Source: Mixta intestinalis (GTDB lineage: Bacteria; Pseudomonadota; Gammaproteobacteria; Enterobacterales; Enterobacteriaceae). From it: DNA of 64,000 nucleotides. Made by a program: the position numbers and the translations under genes. Below the pieces are notes generated by a model. That model did not search any database. It was not told the DNA's origin and saw only the letters and a program-made list of their open reading frames with translations. Location: contig NZ_CP028271.1 of NCBI RefSeq assembly GCF_009914055.1, forward strand, positions 4,154,001-4,218,000. Direction: 5' to 3'. This document shows, piece by piece, positions 1 to 7,841 of this stretch (the stretch's first letter is position 1; the number at the start of each line of letters is the position of its first letter).

Positions 1-1
1 C

Positions 2-706
2 GGGCATGTTCATGAAGAATTGAGAAGCAACAATTTTACACTGAAAATAATTCCAGATTATGATATAGTCATTTGTCATGATGGCTATTTGGATGAAGTT
101 GTAAAAAGTAAAAACAAATTAGAGAGAAATATTAAATTATTAGAGAAAACATTACAGATAGAACCATTAAATGCGAGATGGAATTATTTTCTTTTAAGAA
201 ATGGTTATGAGCTTTTTGATGCTACTTATGCAATAAAAAAGATAAAGAAAATATTAAAGTATATTGATAAAAAACAAGAGGTTATTTATAAAAAAGCTAT
301 TATTGATATGCTGATAAGATATCAATTGAAAGGATCATGCCCGCAAAAGGATTTTGAAAAAACACTTGATTTATTAGGCAGTATAGAACCAAACAATAAA
401 AATATTGTTTTTTACAGAGGGTTATTTCAGCTAAATAGCTGGAAAATTAAAGCTAAAGAAATGTTGGACTATTTAATTGAATACAGAGAAGACAACCAAA
501 TGGATATGCCAGAAATGCTCCATACAAAAGGTTTTCACTTGGACAGTATTATAGCTATTTATTTGTTTGAGTGCGGTTATTATCAGCAGGCAGAAAAACT
601 ATTTAGCTTCTTGGTTAACCATAATTACCATTCGGATATGATAACTTATTATTTTTCATTATTACAAGGCAGAAAAACAGAAAATAGAGAAGGAGATTTT
701 TATTGA
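2..706 (+). CDS. Glycosyltransferase family 2-like protein, C-terminal part (5' end outside window)
   Basis: The reading frame is already open at the window edge, so only about 234 C-terminal residues are seen. The first in-frame residues include HVHEEL, and further on come ICHDGY and a K/R-rich stretch ending ERNIKLLEK, then PLNARWNYFLLRNG. This arrangement resembles family 2 glycosyltransferases that carry a helical, TPR-like tail after the catalytic domain. The rest is rich in Lys, Ile, Asn and Tyr. The gene is strikingly A+T-rich compared with everything to its right, which points to acquisition by transfer. In E. coli gntT lies on this side of nfuA, so the locus differs here. The acceptor (surface glycan, flagellin or peptide) cannot be told from this fragment. 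The family call is moderately sure; the role is unknown. Confidence 0.6.
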   Translation, partial: GHVHEELRSNNFTLKIIPDYDIVICHDGYLDEVVKSKNKLERNIKLLEKTLQIEPLNARWNYFLLRNGYELFDATYAIKKIKKILKYIDKKQEVIYKKAIIDMLIRYQLKGSCPQKDFEKTLDLLGSIEPNNKNIVFYRGLFQLNSWKIKAKEMLDYLIEYREDNQMDMPEMLHTKGFHLDSIIAIYLFECGYYQQAEKLFSFLVNHNYHSDMITYYFSLLQGRKTENREGDFY

Positions 707-715
707 GTTATTAGA

Positions 716-746
716 ATAAAAGACGACCATTAAGATCGTCTTTTAT
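716..746. terminator. Bidirectional rho-independent terminator
   Basis: An 11-bp stem (716-726 with 736-746) encloses a 9-nt loop. It has an A-run on the left arm and a T-run on the right, so it can end both the left-edge glycosyltransferase and, on the minus strand, nfuA, which converge here. Confidence 0.8.
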
Positions 747-780
747 TATTAATTTGCTTATTTTATAAAAAGTTCAAATA

Positions 781-1356
781 TTAATAATATGAGTGCTCAC
801 CGCGCTGGTGCTCGGTCAGATCGCGCACGCCTTTCAGTTCCGGGAAAGCGGCCAGCAGCTCTTTCTCAATCCCTTCTTTCAGCGTCACGTCGACCATAGA
901 ACAACCGTTACAGCCGCCGCCAAACTGCAGAATGGCATAGCCTTCATCGGTAATTTCCATCAGCGACACACGGCCACCATGGCCGGCCAGCTGCGGGTTA
1001 ATCTGCGCCTGTAGCAGATATTCAACGCGCTCGATCAGCGGCGCATCGTCTGCAACCTTACGCATTTTGGCGTTCGGCGCTTTCAGCGTCAGCTGAGAAC
1101 CGAGGTTGTCAGTCACGAAATCGATTTCAGCGTCTTCAAGGTAAGGTGCGCTCAGCTCATCGACGTAAGCGGAAAGCTTTTCGAACTTCAGTTCAGTATC
1201 AGACGGCTCTACGGCATCGGGCGGGCAGTAGGAAACGCCACATTCAGCAGATGGCGTGCCCGGATTAATGACGAACACGCGAATCTGGGTGCCATCTTCC
1301 TGGTTTGACAGCAATTTGGCAAAGTGCTCCTGGGCGGCATCGGTAATTCGGATCAT
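781..1356 (-). CDS. nfuA: Fe/S biogenesis protein NfuA
   Basis: NfuA is a cytoplasmic carrier that accepts a 4Fe-4S cluster and passes it to target apoproteins, mainly under oxidative stress or iron starvation. The 191 residues match the usual length. The N-terminal half is a degenerate A-type (IscA-like) domain, and the C-terminal half is a Nfu domain with the cluster-binding CxxC at Cys149 and Cys152 (motif GGGCNGCSM). It is monocistronic, with gntX upstream on the same strand and a terminator downstream. An IscR-type palindrome lies just upstream of the start, which fits control by the Fe-S status of the cell. Very confident. Confidence 0.97.
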   Translation of the reverse strand: MIRITDAAQEHFAKLLSNQEDGTQIRVFVINPGTPSAECGVSYCPPDAVEPSDTELKFEKLSAYVDELSAPYLEDAEIDFVTDNLGSQLTLKAPNAKMRKVADDAPLIERVEYLLQAQINPQLAGHGGRVSLMEITDEGYAILQFGGGCNGCSMVDVTLKEGIEKELLAAFPELKGVRDLTEHQRGEHSYY

Positions 1357-1368
1357 GGCAGTTGCTCA

Positions 1369-1393
1369 ATAGTTGACTAATTTAGTTGGTTAT
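1369..1393 (-). promoter_or_regulatory. IscR type-1-like operator upstream of nfuA
   Basis: This is a 25-bp imperfect palindrome starting ATAGTTGACTAA and ending TTAGTTGGTTAT, 12 bp upstream of the nfuA start codon. By eye it fits the type-1 IscR consensus at all but two positions. The E. coli nfuA promoter is known to belong to the IscR regulon, so the function is a reasonable inference. No binding has been measured here. Confidence 0.6.
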
Positions 1394-1414
1394 AATACGC
1401 CCATCTCCGACGCT

Positions 1415-2098
1415 CTACAAGGTACGGCACAGGCACCATATCTGGACGCTGGCGGCACCAGCCTGCATCAACAGGCGGCTAATTTCTGCCACCGTACTGC
1501 CGGTTGTCACCACATCATCGATTAAAGCGATATGGCGATCGCGCACGGCGATTTCAAGACGAAAAGCATTACGCAGGTTCTGTTTACGGGCGCTGGCGCT
1601 CAGATGATGCTGTACGCGCCCGGCAGCGCGGCGCGTTAATCCCTCAGGATGCCAGGCACAGCCCAGCCAGTGCGCCAGCGGCTTAGCTAACAGATCGGCT
1701 TGATTAAAACCGCGTCGCCAGGCGCGCCGGTGATGCAGCGGCACGGTCAACAGCAGATCGGGACGACGCAGGCCGCGTTGACGCCGGGCCGCTAACCAGC
1801 TTAGCAAAATCAGTCGCGCCAGCATCACAGAGAGTGCGGTAATACGAGAAAATTTATGACGGGCGATAAGCTGGCTTAACGGCGAGCGATAGTCGCTAAC
1901 CGCAACCAATTGTTGCCAGGGCGGTGGACGCCGCAGGCAGCGGCTACAGTCGACAAGTGAATTCCCGGCTGGCAGACCACAACGCGGGCAGCAGAGCGGT
2001 AGCAGCGGCAGCGCGCGCAGACAATAACTGCACAGCCCCTGTCGCGGTAATTTCAGCGGCGTCTGACATAGCCAACAGCCTCCCTGCATTGGTAGCAT
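1415..2098 (-). CDS. gntX: ComF-family phosphoribosyltransferase-like protein GntX
   Basis: This is a ComF/GntX-type protein linked in E. coli to use of DNA as a nutrient and named after gluconate uptake; its biochemistry is unresolved. It has two Cys pairs near the N-terminus (CWLC at about 8-11, and later CPRCGLP and CSRC) that look like a zinc ribbon, and a C-terminal phosphoribosyltransferase signature (ALIDDVVTTGSTVAE). The start at 2098 was chosen over an upstream in-frame codon because a strong AAGGAGG sits 5-6 nt before it and it gives 227 residues, the E. coli length. It is divergent from bioH with only 38 bp between start codons. Confidence 0.93.
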   Translation of the reverse strand: MLPMQGGCWLCQTPLKLPRQGLCSYCLRALPLLPLCCPRCGLPAGNSLVDCSRCLRRPPPWQQLVAVSDYRSPLSQLIARHKFSRITALSVMLARLILLSWLAARRQRGLRRPDLLLTVPLHHRRAWRRGFNQADLLAKPLAHWLGCAWHPEGLTRRAAGRVQHHLSASARKQNLRNAFRLEIAVRDRHIALIDDVVTTGSTVAEISRLLMQAGAASVQIWCLCRTL

Positions 2099-2136
2099 AA
2101 CGTCCTCCTTGACTGGCAATAAAGAGACAATAACTG

Positions 2137-2910
2137 ATGGCGCAGCTTTACTGGCACACTATCGGCACTGGCGATCGTAATCTTGTGCTGCTTCACGGAT
2201 GGGGATTGAATGCGGAAGTCTGGCGTTGCATTGTTGAGCCGCTCAGCGCACATTTTCGTCTGCATTTGGTCGATTTGCCGGGCTTTGGACGCAGCCAGGG
2301 TTTTGGTGCGCTAACGCTGGATGAGATGGTTGCGGCGCTGCTGCCTCAGCTGCCTGAAAAGTCGCTGGTACTCGGTTGGTCACTGGGCGGCCTGGTAGCC
2401 AGTCAGCTGGCGCTGCGCTATCCGCAGCGGGTGGAAGGGTTGATAACCGTGGCTTCTTCTCCCTGTTTTACTGCTCAGGACGATCGTTGGCCGGGCATCA
2501 AGCCCGATACGCTGGCGGGTTTTCAGCAGCAGCTTAGCGAGGATTATCAGCGTACCGTCGAACGCTTTCTGGCATTGCAGACGCTGGGCACCCAAAGCGC
2601 CCGCCAGGATGCGCGTATGCTAAAAGAGGTGGTGCTCTCCCAGCCGGTTCCTCCGGTAGCGGTGCTGGCCGGTGGGCTGGACATTTTGCGGCATGTCGAT
2701 CTGCGTACTGAAATGGAAGACTTACAGATGCCGCTGCTGCGCATCTACGGCTCTCTTGACGGCCTGGTGCCGCGAAAAGTCGCTGCGCTGCTGGACGAAC
2801 GCTGGCCGCGTAGCGCTTCGCTGATAATAGACAAAGCGGCCCATGCGCCTTTTATGTCTCATCCGCAGGCATTTTGCGAGGCGGTGGTGCGCTTTAGCCA
2901 TTCTGTTTAA
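2137..2910 (+). CDS. bioH: Pimeloyl-[acyl-carrier protein] methyl ester esterase BioH
   Basis: BioH removes the methyl group from pimeloyl-ACP methyl ester, releasing pimeloyl-ACP for biotin ring synthesis in the cytoplasm. It is a 257-residue alpha/beta-hydrolase. The nucleophile Ser82 lies in GWSLGG, an oxyanion region HGWGLN is at about residues 20-25, and Asp (GSLDGL) and His (KAAHAP) complete the triad near the C-terminus. The gene stands apart from the other bio genes, as in E. coli, and is divergent from gntX. Confidence 0.96.
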   Translation: MAQLYWHTIGTGDRNLVLLHGWGLNAEVWRCIVEPLSAHFRLHLVDLPGFGRSQGFGALTLDEMVAALLPQLPEKSLVLGWSLGGLVASQLALRYPQRVEGLITVASSPCFTAQDDRWPGIKPDTLAGFQQQLSEDYQRTVERFLALQTLGTQSARQDARMLKEVVLSQPVPPVAVLAGGLDILRHVDLRTEMEDLQMPLLRIYGSLDGLVPRKVAALLDERWPRSASLIIDKAAHAPFMSHPQAFCEAVVRFSHSV

Positions 2911-3088
2911 GAAACTTTATACCTTTAGCTGGCAAAATATCACCGGGCGTTAATACTTGATGCTGAGCAAGGCCGCTGACTTTGACGTTCTGAAAGTCAC
3001 CCAGGGAATCGGGCGCTTTAACCCTATCTCATTGTATTCATTCGGCGGCCATAGGGACAATCGGTCAACTTTAATGCGAAGGTATACT

Positions 3089-3358
3089 ATGAATCTGATG
3101 AAAACTGTTGCTGTTACTTGCCTGCTCGGCGGACTCTCTTTCTCTGTACTGGCAGCGAAAGAGGTGACGAAAGAAGAAGCGCAAAAGATGAATCTGGAAA
3201 AAATCGGCACGGTTAATACCACGGCGGAAACTACCTCGCCGATGGATGCCAAACGTGAGCTGTCAAAAATGGCGGACGAGAAGGGCGGTCAGTATTACGT
3301 TATCGTCGCTGGACGGGAACATGGGCGCTTCAGTGCTACGGCAGACGTCTATAAATAA
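3089..3358 (+). CDS. Small periplasmic DUF1471 (BhsA/McbA/YhcN family) protein
   Basis: This is an 89-residue protein with a clear signal peptide (MNLMKTVAVTCLLGGLSFSV, cleavage after LAA) followed by a single DUF1471 domain. That domain has the typical pattern IGTVNTT, then DAKRELSKMADEKGG, then YYVIVAGRE. Family members in E. coli (BhsA, McbA, YhcN, YdgH) are stress- or biofilm-related periplasmic proteins. The exact paralog and its role cannot be assigned. The open frame extends upstream, but the ATG at 3089 begins the signal peptide and is preceded by GAAGG. The gene is followed by a hairpin and a convergent neighbour. Confidence 0.85.
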   Translation: MNLMKTVAVTCLLGGLSFSVLAAKEVTKEEAQKMNLEKIGTVNTTAETTSPMDAKRELSKMADEKGGQYYVIVAGREHGRFSATADVYK

Positions 3359-3363
3359 AGCGT

Positions 3364-3390
3364 CAGCAGGCATAGCGACTATGCCTGCTG
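3364..3390. terminator. Hairpin between convergent DUF1471 and ycjM-like genes
   Basis: A perfect 12-bp stem (3364-3375 with 3379-3390) has a 3-nt loop, 5 bp after the DUF1471 stop codon and overlapping the last codons of the minus-strand gene. Only a short pyrimidine run follows, so termination is likely but not certain. Confidence 0.55.
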
Positions 3391-5074
3391 TCCTTTCAGC
3401 CACAGATAGCCCCAGGGCGCTAACGTAACGGGCCGTGCTCCATCAATAACGCGCTGCTCGACAATATCACGATATTTTTTTGCCTCCGGCAGGCTGGCGT
3501 CCACGCTTTTACTGCTCAAATTAAACAGGCACAGCAAGCCGTTCTCTCTGTCAGGCGTATAGCGCCGCATTATCAACAGCCGGTTGTCACCGTCGAGGAT
3601 CTCCAGCGGATTATCGGGATGAAATGCCGGCTGGCGAGTGCGTAGCTGAATCAACGCGCTGAGGCGATTAAAAATCTGCTGACGCAAATAGTCACCGCCC
3701 GCCAGCGCCTTTTCAATAAAGGAGAGCGCATATTTTTCGCGGTTAATTGCGCGGTTGTGACCAGCCACTTTTACCCCCTCGTTATCGTTACGCGAGCCAA
3801 GAATACTTTGAATATAAATGGCCGGTACGCCGGGAAAAGCCAGCAGTATCGCGTGCGCCAGCATAAAGCGACGAATGCGCGTATCGTCGTCATCATCCTG
3901 TTTACTGAGCGCATCCATCAGAGTGACATTAATTTCATAAGGGCTGGTGGTGCCATCGGGGTTATTTTTATAGGAAACCAGCGCGCCCTCCAGCGCCAAA
4001 TCACGCACCAGCGAAACGATTTCTACTTCCGGCAGAATACCGCGCGCTGGATTAAGGCCGATGCCGTCATGGGAGGCGAGAAAATTAAAGAAAGTCGTGG
4101 TGCCGCCGCCCAGATCGAGCCCGGCGGCCCATTGACGCAGCGCGCGCCGAGCCGTTATGGATCGCGTGCAGTACCAGCGGCGGCAGGGAAAACTGGTAAA
4201 CCATTTGCGCCTCATCCCTGCCGTTGCCGAAATAGCTAATATTGTCCTGATGCGGCACGTTGGTCTCAGTAATAATGACCGTGCCGGGTGCCACCACATC
4301 GGCGATAGCACGAAACAGCTTAACCAACAGATGGGTATTTTCCAGATGGATACAGCGCGTGCCGGGCGTCTTCCACATATAACCGACGGCATCAAGGCGC
4401 ACGTAGTCGGCCCCTTTTTTCAGGTATTCCAGCAGCACATCCACCATGCGGATCAGCACTTCAGGGCTGGCAAAATTAAGGTCGATCTGATCGGCGCTGA
4501 AGGTCGTCCAGATGTAGTGGGTTTCACCATTGGCGCGAAGAAAGGGCGTCAGCAGCGGTGAGGTGCGCGGGCGTGTCACGCCGCTTAAGTCGGTGCCCGG
4601 CGGCATACTGATAAAAAAATTGTCCCATCCTGCATCGCAGGCCAGATAGTGTTTAAACCAGGCGCTGTGTGAAGAGATATGGTTGCAGACAAAATCGAAC
4701 ATCAGGCGCGTATGGGTATGCAGCTCCGCTACGTTGCGCCATTCGCCACAGATCGGATTCACCTGATGATAATCGATAACGGAAAAACCATCGTCGGAAG
4801 ACCAGGGAAAGAAAGGCAGCAGATGCACGAGGTTGAAAGTGGATTGAAGGTGCTGTTGGTAGAAGCGGGAAAAGGTGGCGAGCGTCGGTGCTTCCGGCTC
4901 TCGAAACTGATCGGCATAGGTAATCAGCACCACATCTTTTTCATCCCAGTGCGGTTTGCGTGGTTTTTTTATCCCATCGCGCGCGGCGCGCACGTGTGAA
5001 AGCAGGCGTTCACGCGTGGCCGCAGGAAAAGTGTTCTGGTAGATCTTATCGATGAGGTTATTGATAATATCCAT
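3379..5074 (-). pseudogene. ycjM: Glucosylglycerate phosphorylase-like GH13 protein (YcjM family), frameshifted
   Basis: The two halves read as one GH13 sucrose-phosphorylase-family enzyme that matches E. coli YcjM throughout. YcjM-type enzymes phosphorolyse glucosylglycerate. The N-terminal part carries LLPFFPWSSDDGFSVIDYH, FDFVCNH and VRLDAVGYMW (the nucleophile region). The C-terminal part has NFLASHDGIG and PGVPAIYIQS. The frame changes in a GC-repeat at about 4139-4147: the first half ends NGSARA and the second continues LRQWAAG. Comparison with remembered YcjM spacing suggests loss of one GC pair (2 nt). The total would be about 565 residues, the family length. The ATG at 5074 is preferred over a GTG at 5092. 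There are no other ycj-cluster genes beside it. It could be a true pseudogene or a base-calling error. Confidence 0.8.
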
Positions 5075-5164
5075 TTTTACCCGGCAGGCCACGGCGTTAA
5101 ATTCAGAGAGGCGGTAGTTTTTACTGTAGTCCGCCGGGCTGAATTCGCAACCGTGGCTCCGAGG

Positions 5165-7474
5165 CTAGTGACAGCTTTCGCTTTTTAACGTCTCATAGCG
5201 TTCAGCAGGCATCACTTTGATAGGGATACTTTGCGACGGCTGAGGCATCCGGCGTAAAAACATCAGCAGTGCGCCATTAAACAGCACCACCAGCAAAATA
5301 ATCAGGCTGCTGGTAAGCGGCTGCTCGCCGATACGTGAGAACTGCCAGAAGAGTGTTGCCAGCGAGTAAGCCACGTTTAAGCCCCAGAAAATAGAGAAGC
5401 CCATCCAGCGGCGGCTGCTTTCGCGTGCAATCGCGCCCATTACGGATACGCAGGGTACGTAGAGCAGTACAAACAGCAGATAGCTAAAAGCGGCGGCGTT
5501 ACTGCCAAACTGACGATGCATTTGACCCATGGCGCCGCTGGCCATTTCGCCATCGCCTTTGCTGGCCTCAATCGGGTTCGCCAGTACGCTCAGGCTCAGT
5601 GTCTCTTTTAATCCGTCCCAGGTTTCCGTTACCGCGTCTTTCAGCTCCTCCGTCAGGCTCCACGCTTCGGCATCGAAAGGTTCTTCATGCAGTGCTTCGG
5701 CGGTATAGAGCGTATTCAACGTACCGACCACGACCTCTTTCGCCATCGCTCCGGTGAGCAGGCCGACCGTTGCCTGCCAGTTATCAGCATGTACGCCGAT
5801 GGGCGTCAGCAGCGGCGTAATTACCCGACTGACGCTGGCCAGCGCCGAGTCATTAATGCTGTCTACCGGCTGCCCGTTAAATGAAAAGCTGTTCAGGCCA
5901 CCGATCAGGATACTGGCAACCACAATCACTTTCCCGGCGCGCAGAACAAAGCTGCGCAGACGCTGCCAGGCCTGTAGCATCAGGCTTTTCAGATGCGGAA
6001 CGTGCCAGCTCGGCAGCTCCATAACGAAAGGTGAGGCCTCGCCGCGCAGCAGCGTATGTTTTAACAGCAGCCCGGTTAAGATTGCCATCACGATCCCGGT
6101 CAGATAGAGGCTGAATACCACCAGCGCCCCATGCGAGCCGAAGAAGGCGGCGGAGAAAACGGCAAAGATCGCCAGCCTGGCCCCGCAGGACATAAAGGGT
6201 GCCATCATTACGGTAATCAGCCGTTCGCGTGGTGCGTCCAGCGTGCGGGCGCCCATGACCGAAGGAACATTGCAACCGAAGCCGACAATCAGCGGTACAA
6301 AAGATTTACCCGGCAGGCCGAGCGACTGCATAAGCCGATCGACAACAAAGGCGGCACGCGCCATATAGCCGGAATCCTCCATAAAAGAGAGAAACAGATA
6401 CATCAGGCCGATTTGCGGTACCAGCGGTAAAACCGTATTAATACCGCCGCCGATGCCCTGCGCGAGGAACAGCGTCAGCCATTCAGGGAAATGCAGCGTA
6501 TGGCCGATCCACTGCGTGCCATGAATAAACAGCGCCGCCGAACCGACATCAAACAGCGGTTGCAGCGCGCCGCCAATATTGATGGCCAGCAAGAACATCA
6601 AATACATCATCAACAGGAAGATGGGAATGCCCAGCCAGCGGTTCAGCACGATACGGTCGAGGCGTTGCGACAGGCGATCGGGCGCTGCCTGCTGCTGATT
6701 GCTGACGCCCGCGCAGATAGTGGCAAGCTGTTGATAGCGCGCCGCCGCGATCTCGACGGCAGCATCCTGCGGTAGCGGCGCATCCGATTCTGCCAGACGC
6801 TGTAACGCCAGATCGCCAACCTGCCGGCGGCTATAGATATCGCCCTCCAGCAGCTGGAACGCCAGCCAGCGTCGACGCTGACGCTGTTCGCTAACCGGCA
6901 TCGCCGCCGCCAGCTGGTCGGCAGCTTCACTCAGGGCGGGCGGGTAGGCCACCTCGATTGGCGCGCCCATGCGAATGCCTTCGTCAATCAGCTGTTTCAG
7001 ACGATCGATGCCGCTGCCGCGCGTTGAAACCACCGGCACTACCGGGCAGCCGAGACGCTGCTCCAGCGCCGGAATATCGATAGTGATATTCTGGTTTTCC
7101 GCCATATCCAGCATATTCAGCGCGACGATGCAGGGCACGCCCAGTTCGCGCAGCTGTAACGTCAGGTAGAGGTTACGCTCAAGGTTACAGGCGTCGACGA
7201 CGTTAATCAGCAGGTCTGCCTGCTCACTGAGTACGAAATGGCAGGCGATCTGTTCATCAAGCGAAGCCTGCTGTGAGACGGTGGTCAGTGAGTAGGTACC
7301 GGGAAGGTCGATGAGGTTGACGCGAGTATTGCCTGCGGTGAAGAAACCTTCTTTGCGTTCGACGGTGACGCCCGCCCAGTTACCGACGCGCTGACGTGCG
7401 CCGGTAAGCTGGTTAAACAGCGTGGTTTTACCGGCATTCGGATTGCCCAACAGGCCAATCGTACACTGTTTCAT
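5165..7474 (-). CDS. feoB: Ferrous iron transporter FeoB
   Basis: FeoB is the inner-membrane permease for Fe2+ uptake, driven or gated by an N-terminal GTPase. The 769 residues start with G1 GNPNAGKTTLFN (10-21), followed by G3 DLPGTYS (57-63) and G4 NMLD. A helical GDI-like spacer comes next, then the membrane part with two Gate-type repeats (VGFGCNVPSVMGARTL and a later YVPCVSVMGAI). The ATG overlaps the feoA stop by 4 nt, so translation is probably coupled. No feoC follows: the next 70 bp are non-coding and then the ycjM-like gene starts. Confidence 0.97.
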   Translation of the reverse strand: MKQCTIGLLGNPNAGKTTLFNQLTGARQRVGNWAGVTVERKEGFFTAGNTRVNLIDLPGTYSLTTVSQQASLDEQIACHFVLSEQADLLINVVDACNLERNLYLTLQLRELGVPCIVALNMLDMAENQNITIDIPALEQRLGCPVVPVVSTRGSGIDRLKQLIDEGIRMGAPIEVAYPPALSEAADQLAAAMPVSEQRQRRRWLAFQLLEGDIYSRRQVGDLALQRLAESDAPLPQDAAVEIAAARYQQLATICAGVSNQQQAAPDRLSQRLDRIVLNRWLGIPIFLLMMYLMFLLAINIGGALQPLFDVGSAALFIHGTQWIGHTLHFPEWLTLFLAQGIGGGINTVLPLVPQIGLMYLFLSFMEDSGYMARAAFVVDRLMQSLGLPGKSFVPLIVGFGCNVPSVMGARTLDAPRERLITVMMAPFMSCGARLAIFAVFSAAFFGSHGALVVFSLYLTGIVMAILTGLLLKHTLLRGEASPFVMELPSWHVPHLKSLMLQAWQRLRSFVLRAGKVIVVASILIGGLNSFSFNGQPVDSINDSALASVSRVITPLLTPIGVHADNWQATVGLLTGAMAKEVVVGTLNTLYTAEALHEEPFDAEAWSLTEELKDAVTETWDGLKETLSLSVLANPIEASKGDGEMASGAMGQMHRQFGSNAAAFSYLLFVLLYVPCVSVMGAIARESSRRWMGFSIFWGLNVAYSLATLFWQFSRIGEQPLTSSLIILLVVLFNGALLMFLRRMPQPSQSIPIKVMPAERYETLKSESCH

Positions 7475-7710
7475 GCCGCCTCCGTCTGCGTGACAGGCTG
7501 TAGCTGTAACAGCGCCAGATCCTTTTTACGCAGCATCAGGCTAACGCGCCCCGCCTGTATTTGCAGAGGATCGCCTAAAGGTGCAATACGAACCACCTCA
7601 AAGCAGGAGCCGGGCAGCAGGCCCAGGGAAAGTAACTTTTGACGCCAGGCAGGGCTGACTGCGGAAGTGAAACCGATTATTTGATAGTGCTGACGGGCAA
7701 GCAAAGACAT
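7471..7710 (-). CDS. feoA: Ferrous iron transport protein FeoA
   Basis: FeoA is a small cytoplasmic SH3-like protein that supports FeoB-mediated Fe2+ import. The core pattern RQKLLSLGLLPGS, then VVRIAPLGDP, then VSLMLRKKDLALL is diagnostic. The ATG at 7710 (79 residues) is preferred to the upstream in-frame codon at 7752 because it matches the family length and has a GAGG upstream. It is the first gene of feoAB, and a Fur-like palindrome and an FNR-like site lie 60-95 bp upstream. Confidence 0.95.
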   Translation of the reverse strand: MSLLARQHYQIIGFTSAVSPAWRQKLLSLGLLPGSCFEVVRIAPLGDPLQIQAGRVSLMLRKKDLALLQLQPVTQTEAA

Positions 7711-7769
7711 GGCTGGTACCTCATTGACCGTCGCGTTGCGCGACAATAACAAAACGGGACCATACTAGT

Positions 7770-7782
7770 GAGAATAATTCTC
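7770..7782 (-). promoter_or_regulatory. Fur-box-like palindrome upstream of feoA
   Basis: The near-perfect palindrome GAGAATAATTCTC resembles the core of the Fur box and lies about 60 bp upstream of the feoA start. feoAB is Fur-repressed in E. coli, so the assignment is sensible but inferred. Confidence 0.55.
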
Positions 7783-7789
7783 GTTAATG

Positions 7790-7803
7790 TTGATTTAGAA
7801 CAA
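7790..7803 (-). promoter_or_regulatory. FNR-like site upstream of feoA
   Basis: TTGATTTAGAACAA fits the FNR consensus TTGAT-N4-ATCAA at nine of ten fixed positions and lies upstream of the Fur-like palindrome. Anaerobic activation of feoAB by FNR is established in E. coli. Confidence 0.45.
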
Positions 7804-7841
7804 AAACGGAACAGAGGGCGGCAAAAAGCCGCCCGTGAAGC

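Noticed and set aside
5075..5164. Open frame before the ycjM-like ATG on the minus strand, without a stop back to the feoB end
   Set aside because: It lacks an ATG and a ribosome site apart from a weak GTG at 5092, and it does not resemble FeoC or the phosphorylase N-terminus.
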